Source: Tolumonas auensis DSM 9187 (GTDB lineage: Bacteria > Pseudomonadota > Gammaproteobacteria > Enterobacterales > Aeromonadaceae). From it: a stretch of 64,000 bases of DNA. The translations under genes and the position numbers were made by a program. How positions within the stretch are numbered: position 1 is the first letter of the stretch; each line of letters begins with the position of its first letter. The DNA is taken from positions 3,407,293 through 3,471,292 of the forward strand of contig NC_012691.1 in the NCBI RefSeq assembly GCF_000023065.1, written 5' to 3'. Below the pieces are notes generated by a model. The model was given only the letters and a program-made list of their open reading frames with translations. It had not been told where the DNA came from and ran no database searches. Below, in pieces: positions 18,674 through 33,670 of this stretch.

Positions 18674-19600
18674 ATGACCGAACTGCGTATCGCTACCCGA
18701 AAAAGCCCGCTGGCCCTGTGGCAGGCCAACTTCGTTAAGCAACAGCTTGAGCTTCATCATCCCGGATTACAAGTCACGCTGGTGCCGATGAGCACGCAGG
18801 GTGACAAAATTCTCGATACCCCGCTGGCCAAGATTGGTGGTAAAGGTTTGTTTGTCAAAGAGTTAGAACAAGCCATGCTGGAAAACCGGGCAGATATTGC
18901 CGTGCATTCCATGAAAGATGTACCGGTTGATTTTCCTGACGGGCTCGGTCTGGCGGTGATCTGTGAGCGTGATGATCCGTACGATGCGTTTGTCAGTTCC
19001 CGCTTTGCCAGCGTATATGAACTACCGGAAGGTGCGGTGGTCGGTACCTCCAGCCTGCGCCGGCAGTGTCAGCTGCGGGCGCAGCGTCCGGATCTGGTGA
19101 TCCGCGATCTGCGCGGCAATGTGAATACCCGTTTAGCCAAACTGGATGCCGGTGACTATGATGCCATCATCCTCGCTGCCGCCGGTTTACGTCGTCTGGA
19201 CAAGGCAGAACGGATCCGCTCACGGTTACCCCCGGAGCTCAGCCTGCCTGCGAATGGCCAGGGTGCGGTCGGCATTGAATGTCGTCTCGGTGATACCCAA
19301 ACGTTAGCATTACTGGCATCACTGGAACATGCCACCACCCGTTACTGTGTGATGGCGGAACGGGCCATGAACCGCACGCTGCAGGGTGGTTGTCAGGTCC
19401 CTATCGGCGCATTTGCGGAAATGCAGGACAACGATCATTTGTGGCTGCGTGGTCTGGTTGGATCTGTGGATGGCAAACAGATCATTCATGGCGATATTTC
19501 CGGTCCGAAAGAACAGGCCGAAGAACTGGGTAAGCTACTGGCAGAACAACTGCTGGTTCAGGGTGCTGATGATATTCTGCGTGCGGTTTATGGCGCATGA
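18674..19600 (+). CDS. hemC: Hydroxymethylbilane synthase (porphobilinogen deaminase) HemC
   Basis: 308-residue enzyme that polymerises four porphobilinogens to hydroxymethylbilane in tetrapyrrole synthesis. The dipyrromethane-cofactor cysteine is C240 in LQGGCQVP. Also visible: the substrate-binding arginines in GTSSLRRQ and [10 protein letters not shown], and the N-terminal [12 protein letters not shown]. First gene of the hemC-hemD-hemX-hemY run; its stop overlaps the hemD ATG by four bases. Confidence 0.97.
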   Translation: MTELRIATRKSPLALWQANFVKQQLELHHPGLQVTLVPMSTQGDKILDTPLAKIGGKGLFVKELEQAMLENRADIAVHSMKDVPVDFPDGLGLAVICERDDPYDAFVSSRFASVYELPEGAVVGTSSLRRQCQLRAQRPDLVIRDLRGNVNTRLAKLDAGDYDAIILAAAGLRRLDKAERIRSRLPPELSLPANGQGAVGIECRLGDTQTLALLASLEHATTRYCVMAERAMNRTLQGGCQVPIGAFAEMQDNDHLWLRGLVGSVDGKQIIHGDISGPKEQAEELGKLLAEQLLVQGADDILRAVYGA

Positions 19601-20322
19601 CACCGTTAATCCTGCGTCCGCAGCCTGCCGCCGGTGAACTGGCGGCATATTTGCGGCGTGACGGCCACACACCGGTAGTCTGCCCGTTACTGACTTACCA
19701 GCCAGGCGATGAGTTAGCCTTATTACCAGCCCTGCTGAAGCAGGCGGAGATCACCCTCGCGGTGAGTGCCGCTGCCGTACAATTTGCCAGCCGCCACTTA
19801 CAGCAACAAAAAATTCTGTGGCCACCAGCGCTGACTTATCTGGCGGTCGGCCCGGCGACGGCAGCCGAATGGCAGCAACAAGGGCTCCGCGTCATCTCGC
19901 CTGCCGATGCCCGCAGCGAAGGTTTGCTGGCGCAGCCCGCACTGCAATCGGTTAACGGAAAGAAAATCGTGATCCTGCGCGGTAACGGTGGCCGCGAACT
20001 GCTGACGGAAACCTTACGCCACCGCGGTGCGCAGGTTTCCTGTGTTGAATGTTACCGTCGTCACTATCTGCAAACAGACGGCGCCCGTTTATTACAGGAA
20101 TGGCAGGCAGCCGCGGTGGACAGTGTTATCATCACTAGTAGTGAATTATTTCGGCAATTACTGATCCTGTTACCCGATACCGCCGGAAATTGGTTATCAG
20201 CACTACGCTGGTTTGTTGCCAGCGAACGCATCGCGGAAGAGATCAGGCATTCAGGATTTAAACAAATAACGATTATGTCCGGCGCACAGCATCAGGCTGT
20301 GGCGGCTGCATTATCAGAATAA
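19597..20322 (+). CDS. hemD: Uroporphyrinogen-III synthase HemD
   Basis: 241-residue enzyme that closes and inverts ring D of hydroxymethylbilane to give uroporphyrinogen III, the branch point to heme, siroheme and cobalamin. The family is poorly conserved. Here the start [11 protein letters not shown], the region around VSAAAVQFA and the final third ([11 protein letters not shown]) match its usual pattern. The four-base overlap with hemC and the following hemX fix the identity. Confidence 0.92.
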   Translation: MTPLILRPQPAAGELAAYLRRDGHTPVVCPLLTYQPGDELALLPALLKQAEITLAVSAAAVQFASRHLQQQKILWPPALTYLAVGPATAAEWQQQGLRVISPADARSEGLLAQPALQSVNGKKIVILRGNGGRELLTETLRHRGAQVSCVECYRRHYLQTDGARLLQEWQAAAVDSVIITSSELFRQLLILLPDTAGNWLSALRWFVASERIAEEIRHSGFKQITIMSGAQHQAVAAALSE

Positions 20323-20330
20323 TTCAGAGG

Positions 20331-21410
20331 ATGAAACAGATGAGTGAAGCCCAGGAATCCGCTCTGCCGCCAGCCGGACAAGAGCCGAAACCACACACCG
20401 TAAAGCGTAACAGCTCCTCAAAAACAGCAATCGGTTTGTTGCTGATCCTGATGGCCGGTATCGGCGGCTTCAGCATCTATGTTTATCAGCAACAACGACA
20501 AACGGCACAGGAACTGGCAACGCTGCACGATGAACTGCAACAGTCCCGCAGCGAACAATCCGCCCTGCAGGATTTGCTGGAAACACAACCAGTGGTGAAA
20601 GAATCACTGGCCAGCTTAGGTGAACAACAGCTGAAACTGGATGGCCGTCAGCGGGAACTGGAACAGAAATGGCTGGAAAAAGAACATCAGCGACCGAACG
20701 ACTGGATGCTGGCCGAAGCCGGTTATCTGGTGCGCATGGCCGGACGCAAACTCTGGCTGGAGCAGGATCTCGTTACTGCCGGTATTTTACTGACCGATGC
20801 CGATAGCCGCATACAGGCTATCGCAGACCCGTCACTGATCCCGCTGCGTAAAGCGCTGGCCGAAGATATTGCCGCCGTAAAATCCGCACCGGAAGTCGAT
20901 CGTGAAGGCCTGTCTCTGCGGGTAGGCACCCTGCTGGATAATATCGATCAACTGAAAATCAAAGGATTAGAGCCAAAACTGGAACAAGACCCGATCAGCG
21001 ATGAAGTCAGCGATCAGTTAAGCGACTGGCAAACCAATCTGGAAAAGAGTGCCAAACAGTTTGCCGAACACTTTGTGACTATCCGCCGCCGGAGCAGTCA
21101 GGTGGAAGCATTGCTGTCACCGGAGCAGTCTGCCTATCTGCAGGAAAATCTGCGCTTACAGCTGCAACTGGCACAACTGAGTTTATTGCGCCAGGAACAG
21201 GCTAATTTCCGTAATCATCTGCAGAAAGCACAAAGCTGGCTCAGTGATTACTACGAAGCGGATGACAGCGCCACCCAGTTCATGCAAAAAGAGCTGACCA
21301 CGCTGCAGGAAGCCGATATCACCGGCCACTATCCGAAAACCTTTGCTGTGCAGCCACTGCTGGAAAAAACGCTCGCTGAGCGCTGGCAAACCGCACCGGC
21401 AGCCCGCTGA
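20331..21410 (+). CDS. hemX: HemX-like membrane-anchored protein
   Basis: 359-residue HemX-family protein: a cytoplasmic N-terminal ~35 residues, one transmembrane helix (about residues 36-54), then a long helical, glutamine- and glutamate-rich domain with a coiled coil near residues 55-105. In gammaproteobacteria it is encoded between hemD and hemY. Its role is unclear; an annotation as uroporphyrin-III C-methyltransferase is common, but no methyltransferase motif is visible here. Confidence 0.88.
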   Translation: MKQMSEAQESALPPAGQEPKPHTVKRNSSSKTAIGLLLILMAGIGGFSIYVYQQQRQTAQELATLHDELQQSRSEQSALQDLLETQPVVKESLASLGEQQLKLDGRQRELEQKWLEKEHQRPNDWMLAEAGYLVRMAGRKLWLEQDLVTAGILLTDADSRIQAIADPSLIPLRKALAEDIAAVKSAPEVDREGLSLRVGTLLDNIDQLKIKGLEPKLEQDPISDEVSDQLSDWQTNLEKSAKQFAEHFVTIRRRSSQVEALLSPEQSAYLQENLRLQLQLAQLSLLRQEQANFRNHLQKAQSWLSDYYEADDSATQFMQKELTTLQEADITGHYPKTFAVQPLLEKTLAERWQTAPAAR

Positions 21411-21421
21411 GGAGAAACAGG

Positions 21422-22591
21422 ATGATCCGTCTGATAGTCTTACTGGTGATTCTGGCTGCCGCCCTGTTAGTGGGCCCGCAGCTGGCTGATCATCAGGGTT
21501 ATGTGATGATTGCGGTTGCTGACTACACCATTGAAATGAGTGTTATCACCGCCGCGATTATTGCGTTTGTCTTTTACTTTCTGTTACTGCTGACCGAAGG
21601 ATTACTGAGCCGCCTGTTCAGTGTTCGTCGTGGTATTCGTGGCTGGTGGCAAAACCGCCGCTATCTGAAAGCACAGCGCCAGACCCAGAAAGGCATGACC
21701 GCACTGGCGGAAGGTGAATATCAGCGCGCAGAACATCTGATGCTGCGCAGTGCCGGACAAAGTGATCTGCCGTTGCTGAATTATCTCTCTGCTGCCGAAG
21801 CGGCGCATGCACAGGGCGCTTATCAGAAACGCGATGAATATCTGCTGAAAGCCGGTGAACTGGATCCGCAGGCCCAGCTGGCCATCCAGCTGACCCAGGT
21901 TCGTCTGCTGCAGGATCAGGGCGAATGGCAGCAAAGCCGTGAATTACTGGAACAGCTGCGTCAGCGCTGGCCTCAGCATCCGCAGATCCTGCAACGCTTA
22001 CGCAGCATCTATCAGGCTCAGCAGGCATGGCAGGAAGAACTGGAACTACTGCCATTACTGCGGAAACAACAGTTGCTGAGCGACGATGATTTCGCGGCCG
22101 CACAGCAACAATGTTATCAGGCCTGGTTCAGCAAAATTCTGCAGGAGCAGAACGAAGATGTACTGCTGGCCTTCTGGCAGCAGCAACCCCGCGTCGTACG
22201 CCATACACCGCAATTAAAACTGGCCCTGATTGATACCCTTATTCAGCAACAGCACTATCAGGCTGCATTTGAGCAACTGGCACCCTTGCTGCGCAAACAG
22301 GCAGATGAGGCTTTATGGCAACGTTGCGCCGAACTGAAACTCAGTGATTACTCCCAGTTGCTGCAACTGCTGCTGCGTCAGCTGAAACAGCATCCGCAGT
22401 CACCGGCGTTGCTGTCGGCTCTGGGCCATATCTATTACCATCAGGAACAGTATGTACCTGCTCAGGGTTACCTGGAACGCAGTGTGGCGCTGCAGCCAAC
22501 GACCAGAGATCAGCGGGCACTGGCTTCTATCATGGAACACCAGCGTCTGTTTGAAAAAGCCGCAGAATATTACCGTCTGAGTTTATCCTGA
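21422..22591 (+). CDS. hemY: HemY-family TPR membrane protein
   Basis: 389-residue HemY N-terminus-family protein: two membrane helices (about residues 3-20 and 38-60), then TPR-like helical repeats rich in Q, L and A. In E. coli it lies at the end of hemCDXY and is suggested to help the late heme pathway; it is not the protoporphyrinogen oxidase that shares the name. It starts 11 bases after hemX with a GAGGAG-type ribosome binding site (GAGGAGAAACAG). Confidence 0.88.
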   Translation: MIRLIVLLVILAAALLVGPQLADHQGYVMIAVADYTIEMSVITAAIIAFVFYFLLLLTEGLLSRLFSVRRGIRGWWQNRRYLKAQRQTQKGMTALAEGEYQRAEHLMLRSAGQSDLPLLNYLSAAEAAHAQGAYQKRDEYLLKAGELDPQAQLAIQLTQVRLLQDQGEWQQSRELLEQLRQRWPQHPQILQRLRSIYQAQQAWQEELELLPLLRKQQLLSDDDFAAAQQQCYQAWFSKILQEQNEDVLLAFWQQQPRVVRHTPQLKLALIDTLIQQQHYQAAFEQLAPLLRKQADEALWQRCAELKLSDYSQLLQLLLRQLKQHPQSPALLSALGHIYYHQEQYVPAQGYLERSVALQPTTRDQRALASIMEHQRLFEKAAEYYRLSLS

Positions 22592-22597
22592 TAGTCA

Positions 22598-22623
22598 TAC
22601 CCTGCTGTCATACAGCAGGGTAC
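22598..22623. terminator. Hairpin downstream of hemY
   Basis: TACCCTGCTGT / CA.. / ACAGCAGGGTA stem directly after the hemY stop. It lacks a clear T-tract, so it may be a weak terminator or an mRNA 3'-end stabiliser. The rest of the ~300-bp gap to amt is AT-rich and presumably holds the amt promoter. Confidence 0.6.
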
Positions 22624-22924
22624 TCTATGAATCCTTTCTTTCATGCTGTTTTATTCTTTAATTGCCTTATTTTTGTGCGCAATAGCACCAAAATGGTTAA
22701 CTCTTTCAGCCATATACCTACTATATTCGTAGTATCCACACAGAAGTTATTGTTTTATAACACGAATTATTATGATTAATCATATTGGCATAATTCGTGA
22801 ATCTTCTTAGCGCCCCAATACGGGGAATAGCACAAATTTGAGTCAAAAACAGACTCAATTCAGTACATTACCACCACCAAAGCACAGAAATGGGGCGGTA
22901 TTTGAATCTACAGAGGAGATGTTG

Positions 22925-24139
22925 GTGGAAACCACAAATGCAATTGCAACCCTGACCAGTGGTGCTGATACCCTGTTTTTATTACTGGGTGCTGTCATGG
23001 TACTGGCCATGCATGCCGGCTTCGCCTTTCTGGAGCTTGGTACTGTACGTAACAAAAACCAGGTCAACGCACTGGTTAAAATCATTACCGATTTCGGCGT
23101 CTCAACGCTGGCCTATTTTTTCATCGGTTATTTTCTGGCTTACGACAAGAGTTTCCTCAGCAGTGCCGGCACGCTGATGAGCCAGAATGGGCTGGAATTA
23201 ACTAAGTTCTTCTTTCTGCTGACTTTTGCAGCCGCAATTCCGGCGATCGTGAGTGGCGGTATCGCTGAACGCGCCCGCTTCTACCCGATGCTGTGCTGTT
23301 CCTTCCTGATTGTGGGTCTGGTTTATCCGCTGTTTGAAGGGATTGCCTGGAACGGCCGTTTTGGTGTGCAGGAATGGTTCACCTCGCAGTTCGGTGCCCC
23401 CTTTCATGACTTTGCCGGTTCGGTGGTGGTGCACGCCGTCGGTGGCTGGATTGGTCTGGTCGCGCTGACGTTGCTGGGCATGCGTCGCGGCCGTATCCGC
23501 GGCAAACAAATTTTCAGCTTTGCCCCATCCAATATTCCGATGCTGGCTCTGGGTGCCTGGATCCTGATTGTCGGCTGGTTTGGTTTTAACGTGATGTCGG
23601 CACAAAAACTGAGCGGCATCAGCGGATTAGTCGCCGTGAACTCATTGATGGCCATGGTGGGCGGTACGCTGGTCGCCATGTTTCTGGGCAAAAATGACCC
23701 CGGCTTTATCCATAACGGCCCGCTGGCAGGTCTGGTTGCTGTCTGTGCCGGTTCCGATGTAATGCACCCGATTGGTGCATTAGTGGTCGGTGGCGTTGCC
23801 GGTGCCATCTTCATTATTGTGTTCACGATGCTGCAACGTCGTCCGCAGATTGATGACGTACTCGGGGTCTGGCCGCTGCACGGTCTGTGTGGTGCCTGGG
23901 GCGGCATCGCTGCCGGTATCTTTGGCAGTACCGCACTGGGCGGTATCGGCGGTGTATCCATCCTTTCACAGCTACTCGGTACACTGCTGGGCATTGTGAT
24001 TGCGGTAGCCGGTGCCCTGCTGGTTTATGGCACCATGAAGAAATTCGTAGGCCTGCGCCTGTCACAGGAAGATGAACATGAAGGGGCTGACCTCGCAATC
24101 CATAAAATCAGCGCAGTCATGGACGATCTGAAGTCTTAA
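22925..24139 (+). CDS. amt: Ammonium transporter (Amt family)
   Basis: About 404-residue Amt/Mep/Rh-family channel with eleven predicted membrane helices, carrying ammonium across the inner membrane. The conserved pore histidines fit FAGSVVVHAVGGW and WPLHGLCGAWGG. The frame is open from a TTG at 22838, but AGAGGAG at 22912-22918 sits at the right distance for the GTG at 22925. That start gives the short N-terminus usual in this family; the ATG at 22919 is too close to the ribosome binding site. No glnK-like PII gene lies beside it, so PII control would act in trans. Confidence 0.9.
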   Translation: METTNAIATLTSGADTLFLLLGAVMVLAMHAGFAFLELGTVRNKNQVNALVKIITDFGVSTLAYFFIGYFLAYDKSFLSSAGTLMSQNGLELTKFFFLLTFAAAIPAIVSGGIAERARFYPMLCCSFLIVGLVYPLFEGIAWNGRFGVQEWFTSQFGAPFHDFAGSVVVHAVGGWIGLVALTLLGMRRGRIRGKQIFSFAPSNIPMLALGAWILIVGWFGFNVMSAQKLSGISGLVAVNSLMAMVGGTLVAMFLGKNDPGFIHNGPLAGLVAVCAGSDVMHPIGALVVGGVAGAIFIIVFTMLQRRPQIDDVLGVWPLHGLCGAWGGIAAGIFGSTALGGIGGVSILSQLLGTLLGIVIAVAGALLVYGTMKKFVGLRLSQEDEHEGADLAIHKISAVMDDLKS

Positions 24140-24152
24140 ATTTCCTCTGATT

Positions 24153-24189
24153 AAAAAGCCGTGATCCTGACGATTACGGCTTTTTTTTA
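24153..24189 (+). terminator. Intrinsic terminator of amt
   Basis: AAAAAGCCGT stem pairing with ACGGCTTTTTTTT across a 13-base loop, just after the amt stop codon, followed by a run of eight or more T. Confidence 0.85.
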
Positions 24190-24216
24190 TCCGTGCGATA
24201 ACAGCTGATCGGACAT

Positions 24217-24254
24217 AAAAAAACGGCCTGTCTGGTATAGACAGGCCGTTTTTT
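24217..24254 (-). terminator. Intrinsic terminator of the atp operon
   Basis: AAAAAACGGCCTGTCT / GGTA / AGACAGGCCGTTTTTT hairpin downstream of atpC. Long GC-rich stem with a T-tract on the minus strand; its A/T flanks also let it act on plus-strand transcription. Confidence 0.9.
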
Positions 24255-24275
24255 CATTAAGGCAGTAAAGCCAAA

Positions 24276-24698
24276 TCAGAAGCGTTTGCGGGTGATCTCG
24301 ATGACGCGTAATTGCGCCACTGCTTTCGCCAGTTCGGTGATTGCAGTCGCATAGTCCACATCGCCCGGATTGCCGTGGATTTTCTCCTCGGCAGCCCGTT
24401 TGGCAGCCTGTGCCTTCGCTTCATCCAAATCAGTCGCACGGATCACGGTGTCCGCCAGCACGGTCGCAGCTTCTGGTTGCACTTCCAGCATACCGCCGGA
24501 GATGTACATCACCTCTTCGGCACCATGCAGTTTAACCAGACGCACCAGACCAGGCTTGATGGAAGTCAGTAACGGTGCATGACCGTGACGGATCCCCAGT
24601 TCCCCTTCCGCGCCGGAAACCTGAACGGATTCCACACGACCGGAAAACAACATGCCTTCAGCACTGACCACATCCAGGTGGAAGGTAATCTCAGCCAT
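24276..24698 (-). CDS. atpC: ATP synthase F1 epsilon subunit
   Basis: 140-residue epsilon subunit of the F1 central stalk, which couples rotation to catalysis and can inhibit ATP hydrolysis through its C-terminal helices. The N-terminal beta-sandwich start ([15 protein letters not shown]) and [14 protein letters not shown] are typical. Last gene of the atp operon, 17 bp after atpD. Confidence 0.96.
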   Translation of the reverse strand: MAEITFHLDVVSAEGMLFSGRVESVQVSGAEGELGIRHGHAPLLTSIKPGLVRLVKLHGAEEVMYISGGMLEVQPEAATVLADTVIRATDLDEAKAQAAKRAAEEKIHGNPGDVDYATAITELAKAVAQLRVIEITRKRF

Positions 24699-24715
24699 AG
24701 AGCCTCCTGCCTGAA

Positions 24716-27000
<2,285 letters not shown>

Positions 27001-27044
27001 TGCTGACTCTCCACATCAGAGGCTGCCTTACGGCAGCCGCGTTA

Positions 27045-28586
27045 TTACCAGGTATGAGTCGCTTTGAAGCTATCGATCAATGCAGACAGACGCGCAACGA
27101 TGTCATCGTTGTAATCTGCTTTTGCATTAATTTCAGCCATCAGATCAGCATGCTCATTGTTGGCATAAGAGAGCAGCGCTGCTTCAAAGTCGCCGATCTT
27201 GTTCAGTTCGACATCTTCCAGATAGCCACGCTCAGCAGCGAACAGTACCAGCGCTTGCTGGGCCACACTCATCGGTGCGTACTGTTTCTGCTTCATCAGC
27301 TCAGTCACTTTCTGACCATGGTTCAGCTGTTTACGGGTTGCATCGTCCAGATCAGAAGAGAACTGTGCGAACGCCGCCAGTTCACGATACTGTGCCAGTG
27401 CGGTACGGATACCACCGGACAGTTTCTTGATGATCTTGGTCTGAGCAGCACCACCCACACGGGATACCGAAATACCCGGGTCAACCGCAGGACGAATACC
27501 GGCGTTGAACAGTTGAGTGGTCAGGAAGATCTGACCGTCAGTAATCGAAATTACGTTGGTCGGAACGAATGCAGACACGTCACCGGCCTGAGTTTCAATG
27601 ATTGGCAGTGCCGTCAGAGAACCAGTCTGGCCTTTTACCGCGCCTTTGGTGAACGCTTCCACATAATCTGTGTTAACGCGGGAAGCACGTTCCAGCAGAC
27701 GGGAGTGTAAATAGAACACGTCGCCTGGGTAAGCTTCACGTCCTGGCGGACGACGCAGCAGCAGAGAGATCTGACGGTAAGCCACAGCGTGCTTGGACAG
27801 ATCGTCATAAATAATCAGTGCATCTTCACCGCGGTCACGGAAATACTCACCCATGGTACAACCAGAGTAAGGCGCCAGATATTGCAGAGAAGCTGATTCA
27901 GAAGCAGATGCCACCACCACGATGGTGTTAGCCAGTGCACCGTGCTCTTCCAGTTTGCGCACCACGTTAGCGATGGTTGACGCTTTCTGGCCGATAGCCA
28001 CGTACACACATTTGATGCCGGAATCTTTCTGGTTGATGATCGCGTCGATCGCCAGCGCGGTTTTACCGGTCTGACGGTCACCGATGATCAGCTCACGCTG
28101 GCCACGGCCGATTGGGATCATTGCATCAACTGCTTTATAACCAGTTTGTACTGGCTGAGAAACAGATTGACGTTCGATTACGCCTGGTGCAATCACTTCT
28201 ACCGGAGCAAAGCCATCGTTTTCGATAGGGCCTTTACCATCAATAGGCTGACCCAGTGTGTTAACCACACGGCCCAGCAGACCACGACCAACCGGCACTT
28301 CCAGAATACGACCGGTACCCGTTACTTTCTGGCCTTCAGCCAGATCAGTGTACGGGCCCATGACGATAGCACCAACAGAGTCACGCTCCAGGTTCAGAGC
28401 CAGACCATAGCTGTTGCCAGGCAGTTCGATCATTTCACCTTGCATGACATCAGCAAGGCCATGAATACGAATAATACCGTCGCTGACCGATACGATAGTC
28501 CCTTCATTGCGGGCCTCGGTCACGACGTTGAATTGCGCGATACGCTTTTTAATCAGCTCGGCAATTTCAGTGGAGTTGAGTTGCAT
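27045..28586 (-). CDS. atpA: ATP synthase F1 alpha subunit
   Basis: 513-residue non-catalytic nucleotide-binding subunit of F1. P-loop GDRQTGKT (about residues 169-176), the arginine-finger region [11 protein letters not shown], and the N-terminal helix that contacts the delta subunit are visible. Full length, with no anomalies. Confidence 0.98.
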   Translation of the reverse strand: MQLNSTEIAELIKKRIAQFNVVTEARNEGTIVSVSDGIIRIHGLADVMQGEMIELPGNSYGLALNLERDSVGAIVMGPYTDLAEGQKVTGTGRILEVPVGRGLLGRVVNTLGQPIDGKGPIENDGFAPVEVIAPGVIERQSVSQPVQTGYKAVDAMIPIGRGQRELIIGDRQTGKTALAIDAIINQKDSGIKCVYVAIGQKASTIANVVRKLEEHGALANTIVVVASASESASLQYLAPYSGCTMGEYFRDRGEDALIIYDDLSKHAVAYRQISLLLRRPPGREAYPGDVFYLHSRLLERASRVNTDYVEAFTKGAVKGQTGSLTALPIIETQAGDVSAFVPTNVISITDGQIFLTTQLFNAGIRPAVDPGISVSRVGGAAQTKIIKKLSGGIRTALAQYRELAAFAQFSSDLDDATRKQLNHGQKVTELMKQKQYAPMSVAQQALVLFAAERGYLEDVELNKIGDFEAALLSYANNEHADLMAEINAKADYNDDIVARLSALIDSFKATHTW

Positions 28587-28600
28587 GCTTTAATCCCCAA

Positions 28601-29134
28601 TCAAGATTGCAATGCTTCCGCCAAGCGGTTGAGTTTACTGCGAACGCTGGCATCGATGATGTCATCACCGATCTTGATCACCAGACCGGCCATCAACGAT
28701 GGATCCAGCTGACAATTCAGACGTACTGTGCGCTGATAACGTGCTTCCAGAGATTTCTGGATTTTCACTTTTTCCGCTTCAGATAACGCTGCCGCAGAGG
28801 TGATCTGCGCTTCCAGTTCTTTGTCCAGTTCTGCTTTCAGTGCCGAAAACTCAGCAACGACCGCAGGCAGTACACTCAAACGTCCGTTTTCAGCCATGAC
28901 CCGGATCAGGTTCTGGCCTTGCTCGTTCAGTTGTTCACCACAAATCTGGTTAAACAACTGCGCCAGTTGTTCTGGCGCCATAGAGCTGTGGATCACCTGT
29001 TGTACGGTATCGTCTTTCGACACTTCGGCCGCAAAGAGCAACATCGATAACCAGCTATCCACCGCTTTCTGTTCAACGGCAAAATCGAACGCGGCTTTGG
29101 CGTAGGGGCGCGCAATGGTTGTCACTTCAGACAT
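28601..29134 (-). CDS. atpH: ATP synthase F1 delta subunit
   Basis: 177-residue delta subunit joining the peripheral stalk to the top of F1. The N-terminal helical domain (ARPYAKAAFDFA) and the C-terminal region (LDPSLMAGLVIKIGDDIIDASV) are typical. Encoded between atpF and atpA, with short spacers of about 14 bases. Confidence 0.96.
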   Translation of the reverse strand: MSEVTTIARPYAKAAFDFAVEQKAVDSWLSMLLFAAEVSKDDTVQQVIHSSMAPEQLAQLFNQICGEQLNEQGQNLIRVMAENGRLSVLPAVVAEFSALKAELDKELEAQITSAAALSEAEKVKIQKSLEARYQRTVRLNCQLDPSLMAGLVIKIGDDIIDASVRSKLNRLAEALQS

Positions 29135-29148
29135 AGCCCCGGCTCCCC

Positions 29149-29898
<750 letters not shown>

Positions 29899-29930
29899 TC
29901 AAAAATATGAACAAAACGTTGATCAAAAAA

Positions 29931-31108
<1,178 letters not shown>

Positions 31109-31313
31109 TCAGCTTCTCCGATCTTGTAACGCCTTATTACGGCGCAATTAATTAACATAAAACCAACAAAAAAGCATCCTTTTGTTAAAAAGCACCGCAA
31201 CGAGCATTTAACATATATCTTAAATGTAACTATCTGGTGCGAAAGGATTTTTTTTACTGATTAAAGCAAAACATTAGCCCAATAAAACTGAAAAAACCAG
31301 CCGTTTTTGTGAA

Positions 31314-32222
31314 CTAGCTCAAATTGAAAAGGTGGCGGATTTTCTCAAATTCCGCAGCATTCTGATAACTCAGAATAATCTTGCCGTTATTATCACCGGA
31401 ACGGACAAATTGTACGGAAAGCCCCAATTGACCGGACAAGGATTCAGACCAGACAACACTTTGCTGATCCACTTCCGGTTCCGGCTTGGCTGCCGCCGGA
31501 TTCAACAGCTTCTGCACCATCCGCTCGGTATCACGAACAGTCAGACTTTTCTGCGCTACAGTACGGGCAACTTCACTCTGCTGTTCACCTTCCAGACTGA
31601 GCAAGGCACGGGCATGCCCCATGTCCAGATCACCGTGCTCCACCAGTTGTTTGACATCTTCATTAAGATTATTCAAACGCAACAGGTTACTGACCGCAGA
31701 ACGGGATTTGCCCACCGCTTCCGCCACCTGCTGGTGGGACAGTTCAAATTCGGTCATCAACCGCTGTAAGGCAACCGCTTCTTCGATGGCATTCAGATCT
31801 TCCCGCTGAATGTTTTCAATCAGCGCTATCGCCACCGCCGCATTGTCTTCGACGTTTTTGATCAGGCAGGGTACTGTTTCCAGCCGGACTAACTGGCAGG
31901 CACGCCAGCGCCGTTCACCGGCAATGATCTCGTACTGCTGTTCCGCCAGCTGACGCACCACGATCGGCTGAATAACGCCTTGGGCACGGATTGAATTCGC
32001 CAGATCTTCCAGCGCATCCTGCGACATATCGCGGCGCGGCTGATATTTGCCGGGACGCAGCCAGCTTACCGGCAGGATCTGCAGTTCACCTTTCTGGTTA
32101 TCCACTTTGTCTTGCGCGGCATCAGCCTGAATATCACTTAAAATTTGTTTCTGCCGGGCGACCTGACTGGTACCCAGTAATGCTTCCAGGCCTTTGCCTA
32201 AACCGCGTTTTTTGGATGTCAT
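31314..32222 (-). CDS. parB: Chromosome-partitioning protein ParB (Spo0J family)
   Basis: 302-residue ParB CTPase/DNA-binding clamp that loads at parS and spreads to organise the origin region. The N-terminal segment KKRGLGKGLEALLG is typical. The ParB nuclease-like CTP domain has IAGERRWRA (about residues 100-110) and is followed by an HTH (SHQQVAEAVGKSRSAVSNLLRL). Encoded 11 bp downstream of parA beside oriC, as expected. No parS site was found by eye in the window. Confidence 0.96.
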   Translation of the reverse strand: MTSKKRGLGKGLEALLGTSQVARQKQILSDIQADAAQDKVDNQKGELQILPVSWLRPGKYQPRRDMSQDALEDLANSIRAQGVIQPIVVRQLAEQQYEIIAGERRWRACQLVRLETVPCLIKNVEDNAAVAIALIENIQREDLNAIEEAVALQRLMTEFELSHQQVAEAVGKSRSAVSNLLRLNNLNEDVKQLVEHGDLDMGHARALLSLEGEQQSEVARTVAQKSLTVRDTERMVQKLLNPAAAKPEPEVDQQSVVWSESLSGQLGLSVQFVRSGDNNGKIILSYQNAAEFEKIRHLFNLS

Positions 32223-32233
32223 AACAGATTATC

Positions 32234-33025
32234 TCACGCTGAGGCTTCGGCCTTTTGTTGCTGCTCTTCCCGGCGCAGCAATTCGCCGGCCAGTCCCAGA
32301 TAGGCTTTGGAGCCAAGGGAACTCTTGTCGTAATACATCACCGGGGTGCCGTGGCTGGGTGCTTCGGCCAGACGGACATTACGCGGAATAATGGTCCGGT
32401 ATACCTTGTCGCCGAAATATTGCTTCAGCTGTTCCGATACTTCGTTCGAGAGCCGGTTACGGTGATCGAACATCGTTCGCAGTACACCTTCAATTTTCAG
32501 ATTCGGATTCACCACGGCAGCCAGTTTACTGATGGTATCCACCAGAGCGGTCAGTCCTTCCAGCGCAAAATATTCGCACTGCATCGGCACCAGCACCGAG
32601 TCGGCCGCCGACATGGCGTTGACGGTCAGCAGGTTCAGCGCCGGCGGACAGTCGATAAAAATATAATCGTAGTCATCGCGGATCGGAGCCAGCGCGTTGC
32701 GCAGACGGATTTCCCGGGCAAACACTTCCATCAGCCGGATTTCGGCGGCAGTCGCATCTCCGTTGGCCGCAATCAGATCATAACCGCCTGTGGTTTCGGT
32801 GATGATCACATCGCGGACCGGCATTTCTTCCACCAGTAATTCGTAGATCGTCCGGTCGGTTTCGTATTTATTAACGCCGCTGGCCATAGTGGCATTGCCC
32901 TGCGGATCGAGATCGATCAGCAGCACCTTGCGACGCGTCGCCGCCATTGAAGCAGCCAAATTCACGCTGGTGGTAGTTTTACCAACCCCACCTTTCTGGT
33001 TTGCTATGGCAATGACTTTTCCCAC
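32234..33025 (-). CDS. parA: Chromosome-partitioning ATPase ParA (Soj)
   Basis: 263-residue ParA/MinD-family ATPase that drives origin segregation with ParB. The deviant Walker A motif KGGVGKTTT (residues 11-19) near the N-terminus and DLDPQGNAT are visible. There is no N-terminal HTH, so this is the chromosomal (type Ib-like short) form. Lies between rsmG and parB, in the conserved origin-proximal order. Confidence 0.96.
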   Translation of the reverse strand: MGKVIAIANQKGGVGKTTTSVNLAASMAATRRKVLLIDLDPQGNATMASGVNKYETDRTIYELLVEEMPVRDVIITETTGGYDLIAANGDATAAEIRLMEVFAREIRLRNALAPIRDDYDYIFIDCPPALNLLTVNAMSAADSVLVPMQCEYFALEGLTALVDTISKLAAVVNPNLKIEGVLRTMFDHRNRLSNEVSEQLKQYFGDKVYRTIIPRNVRLAEAPSHGTPVMYYDKSSLGSKAYLGLAGELLRREEQQQKAEASA

Positions 33026-33036
33026 AGTTGCGGATC

Positions 33037-33666
33037 CTAAAGTTGTTTTTTCACAATAATCAGATGACGTTCGGCATCAAGCTGCGGCACATCCAGACGA
33101 TGCGCGGAAACCAGCTCAAAACCACTCAGCAGGCTTTCCAGTTCATCCTGCGGATAAAGACCTTTCAGCGCCAGAAAAACGCCCTGGGGGGCCGGCAGGT
33201 GCCGACACCAGCTCAGCATATCATTCAGTGAGGCGAAAGCCCGGCTCAGTACACCATCGAAGCCGGTTTCATCATGGAATTCTTCCACCCGCGACTGCAC
33301 GGCAACGACATTTTTCAGACCCAGTTCCAGAATAACCTGGCGGATAAACCGGATCCGCTTACCCAGACTGTCCAGTAACACAAACTGCTTGTCCGGCTGC
33401 ACAATCGCCAGCGGCAGACCGGGCAAGCCCGGTCCGGTGCCGACATCGATAAAGCGGCTGCCGTTCAGATACGGTGCCACCACGATGCTGTCGAGGATAT
33501 GGCGGACCAGCATGGCTTCCGGTTCACGAACCGAAGTCAGATTGTATGCCTTGTTCCACTTGTGCAGCAACCCGACCAGCGCCAGCAGTTGCTGTTTCTG
33601 CTGATCGGACAGCGATATATTGGCTTGTTGCAGCAGTGATTCCAGCTGCGGAAGTAATGTTTGCAT
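33037..33666 (-). CDS. rsmG: 16S rRNA (guanine527-N7)-methyltransferase RsmG
   Basis: 209-residue SAM-dependent methyltransferase (formerly GidB) that makes m7G527 in 16S rRNA. The SAM-binding motif is [12 protein letters not shown] (about residues 71-82), and [18 protein letters not shown] is the family's N-terminal signature. It follows mnmG by four bases, the usual gidA-gidB order. Confidence 0.96.
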   Translation of the reverse strand: MQTLLPQLESLLQQANISLSDQQKQQLLALVGLLHKWNKAYNLTSVREPEAMLVRHILDSIVVAPYLNGSRFIDVGTGPGLPGLPLAIVQPDKQFVLLDSLGKRIRFIRQVILELGLKNVVAVQSRVEEFHDETGFDGVLSRAFASLNDMLSWCRHLPAPQGVFLALKGLYPQDELESLLSGFELVSAHRLDVPQLDAERHLIIVKKQL

Positions 33667-33670
33667 ATTA

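Noticed and set aside
22780..22800. Sigma-54-like promoter before amt (TTGGCATAATTCGTGA)
   Set aside because: The GG element is present, but the expected GC dinucleotide at the -12 position is GA, so the match is too weak.
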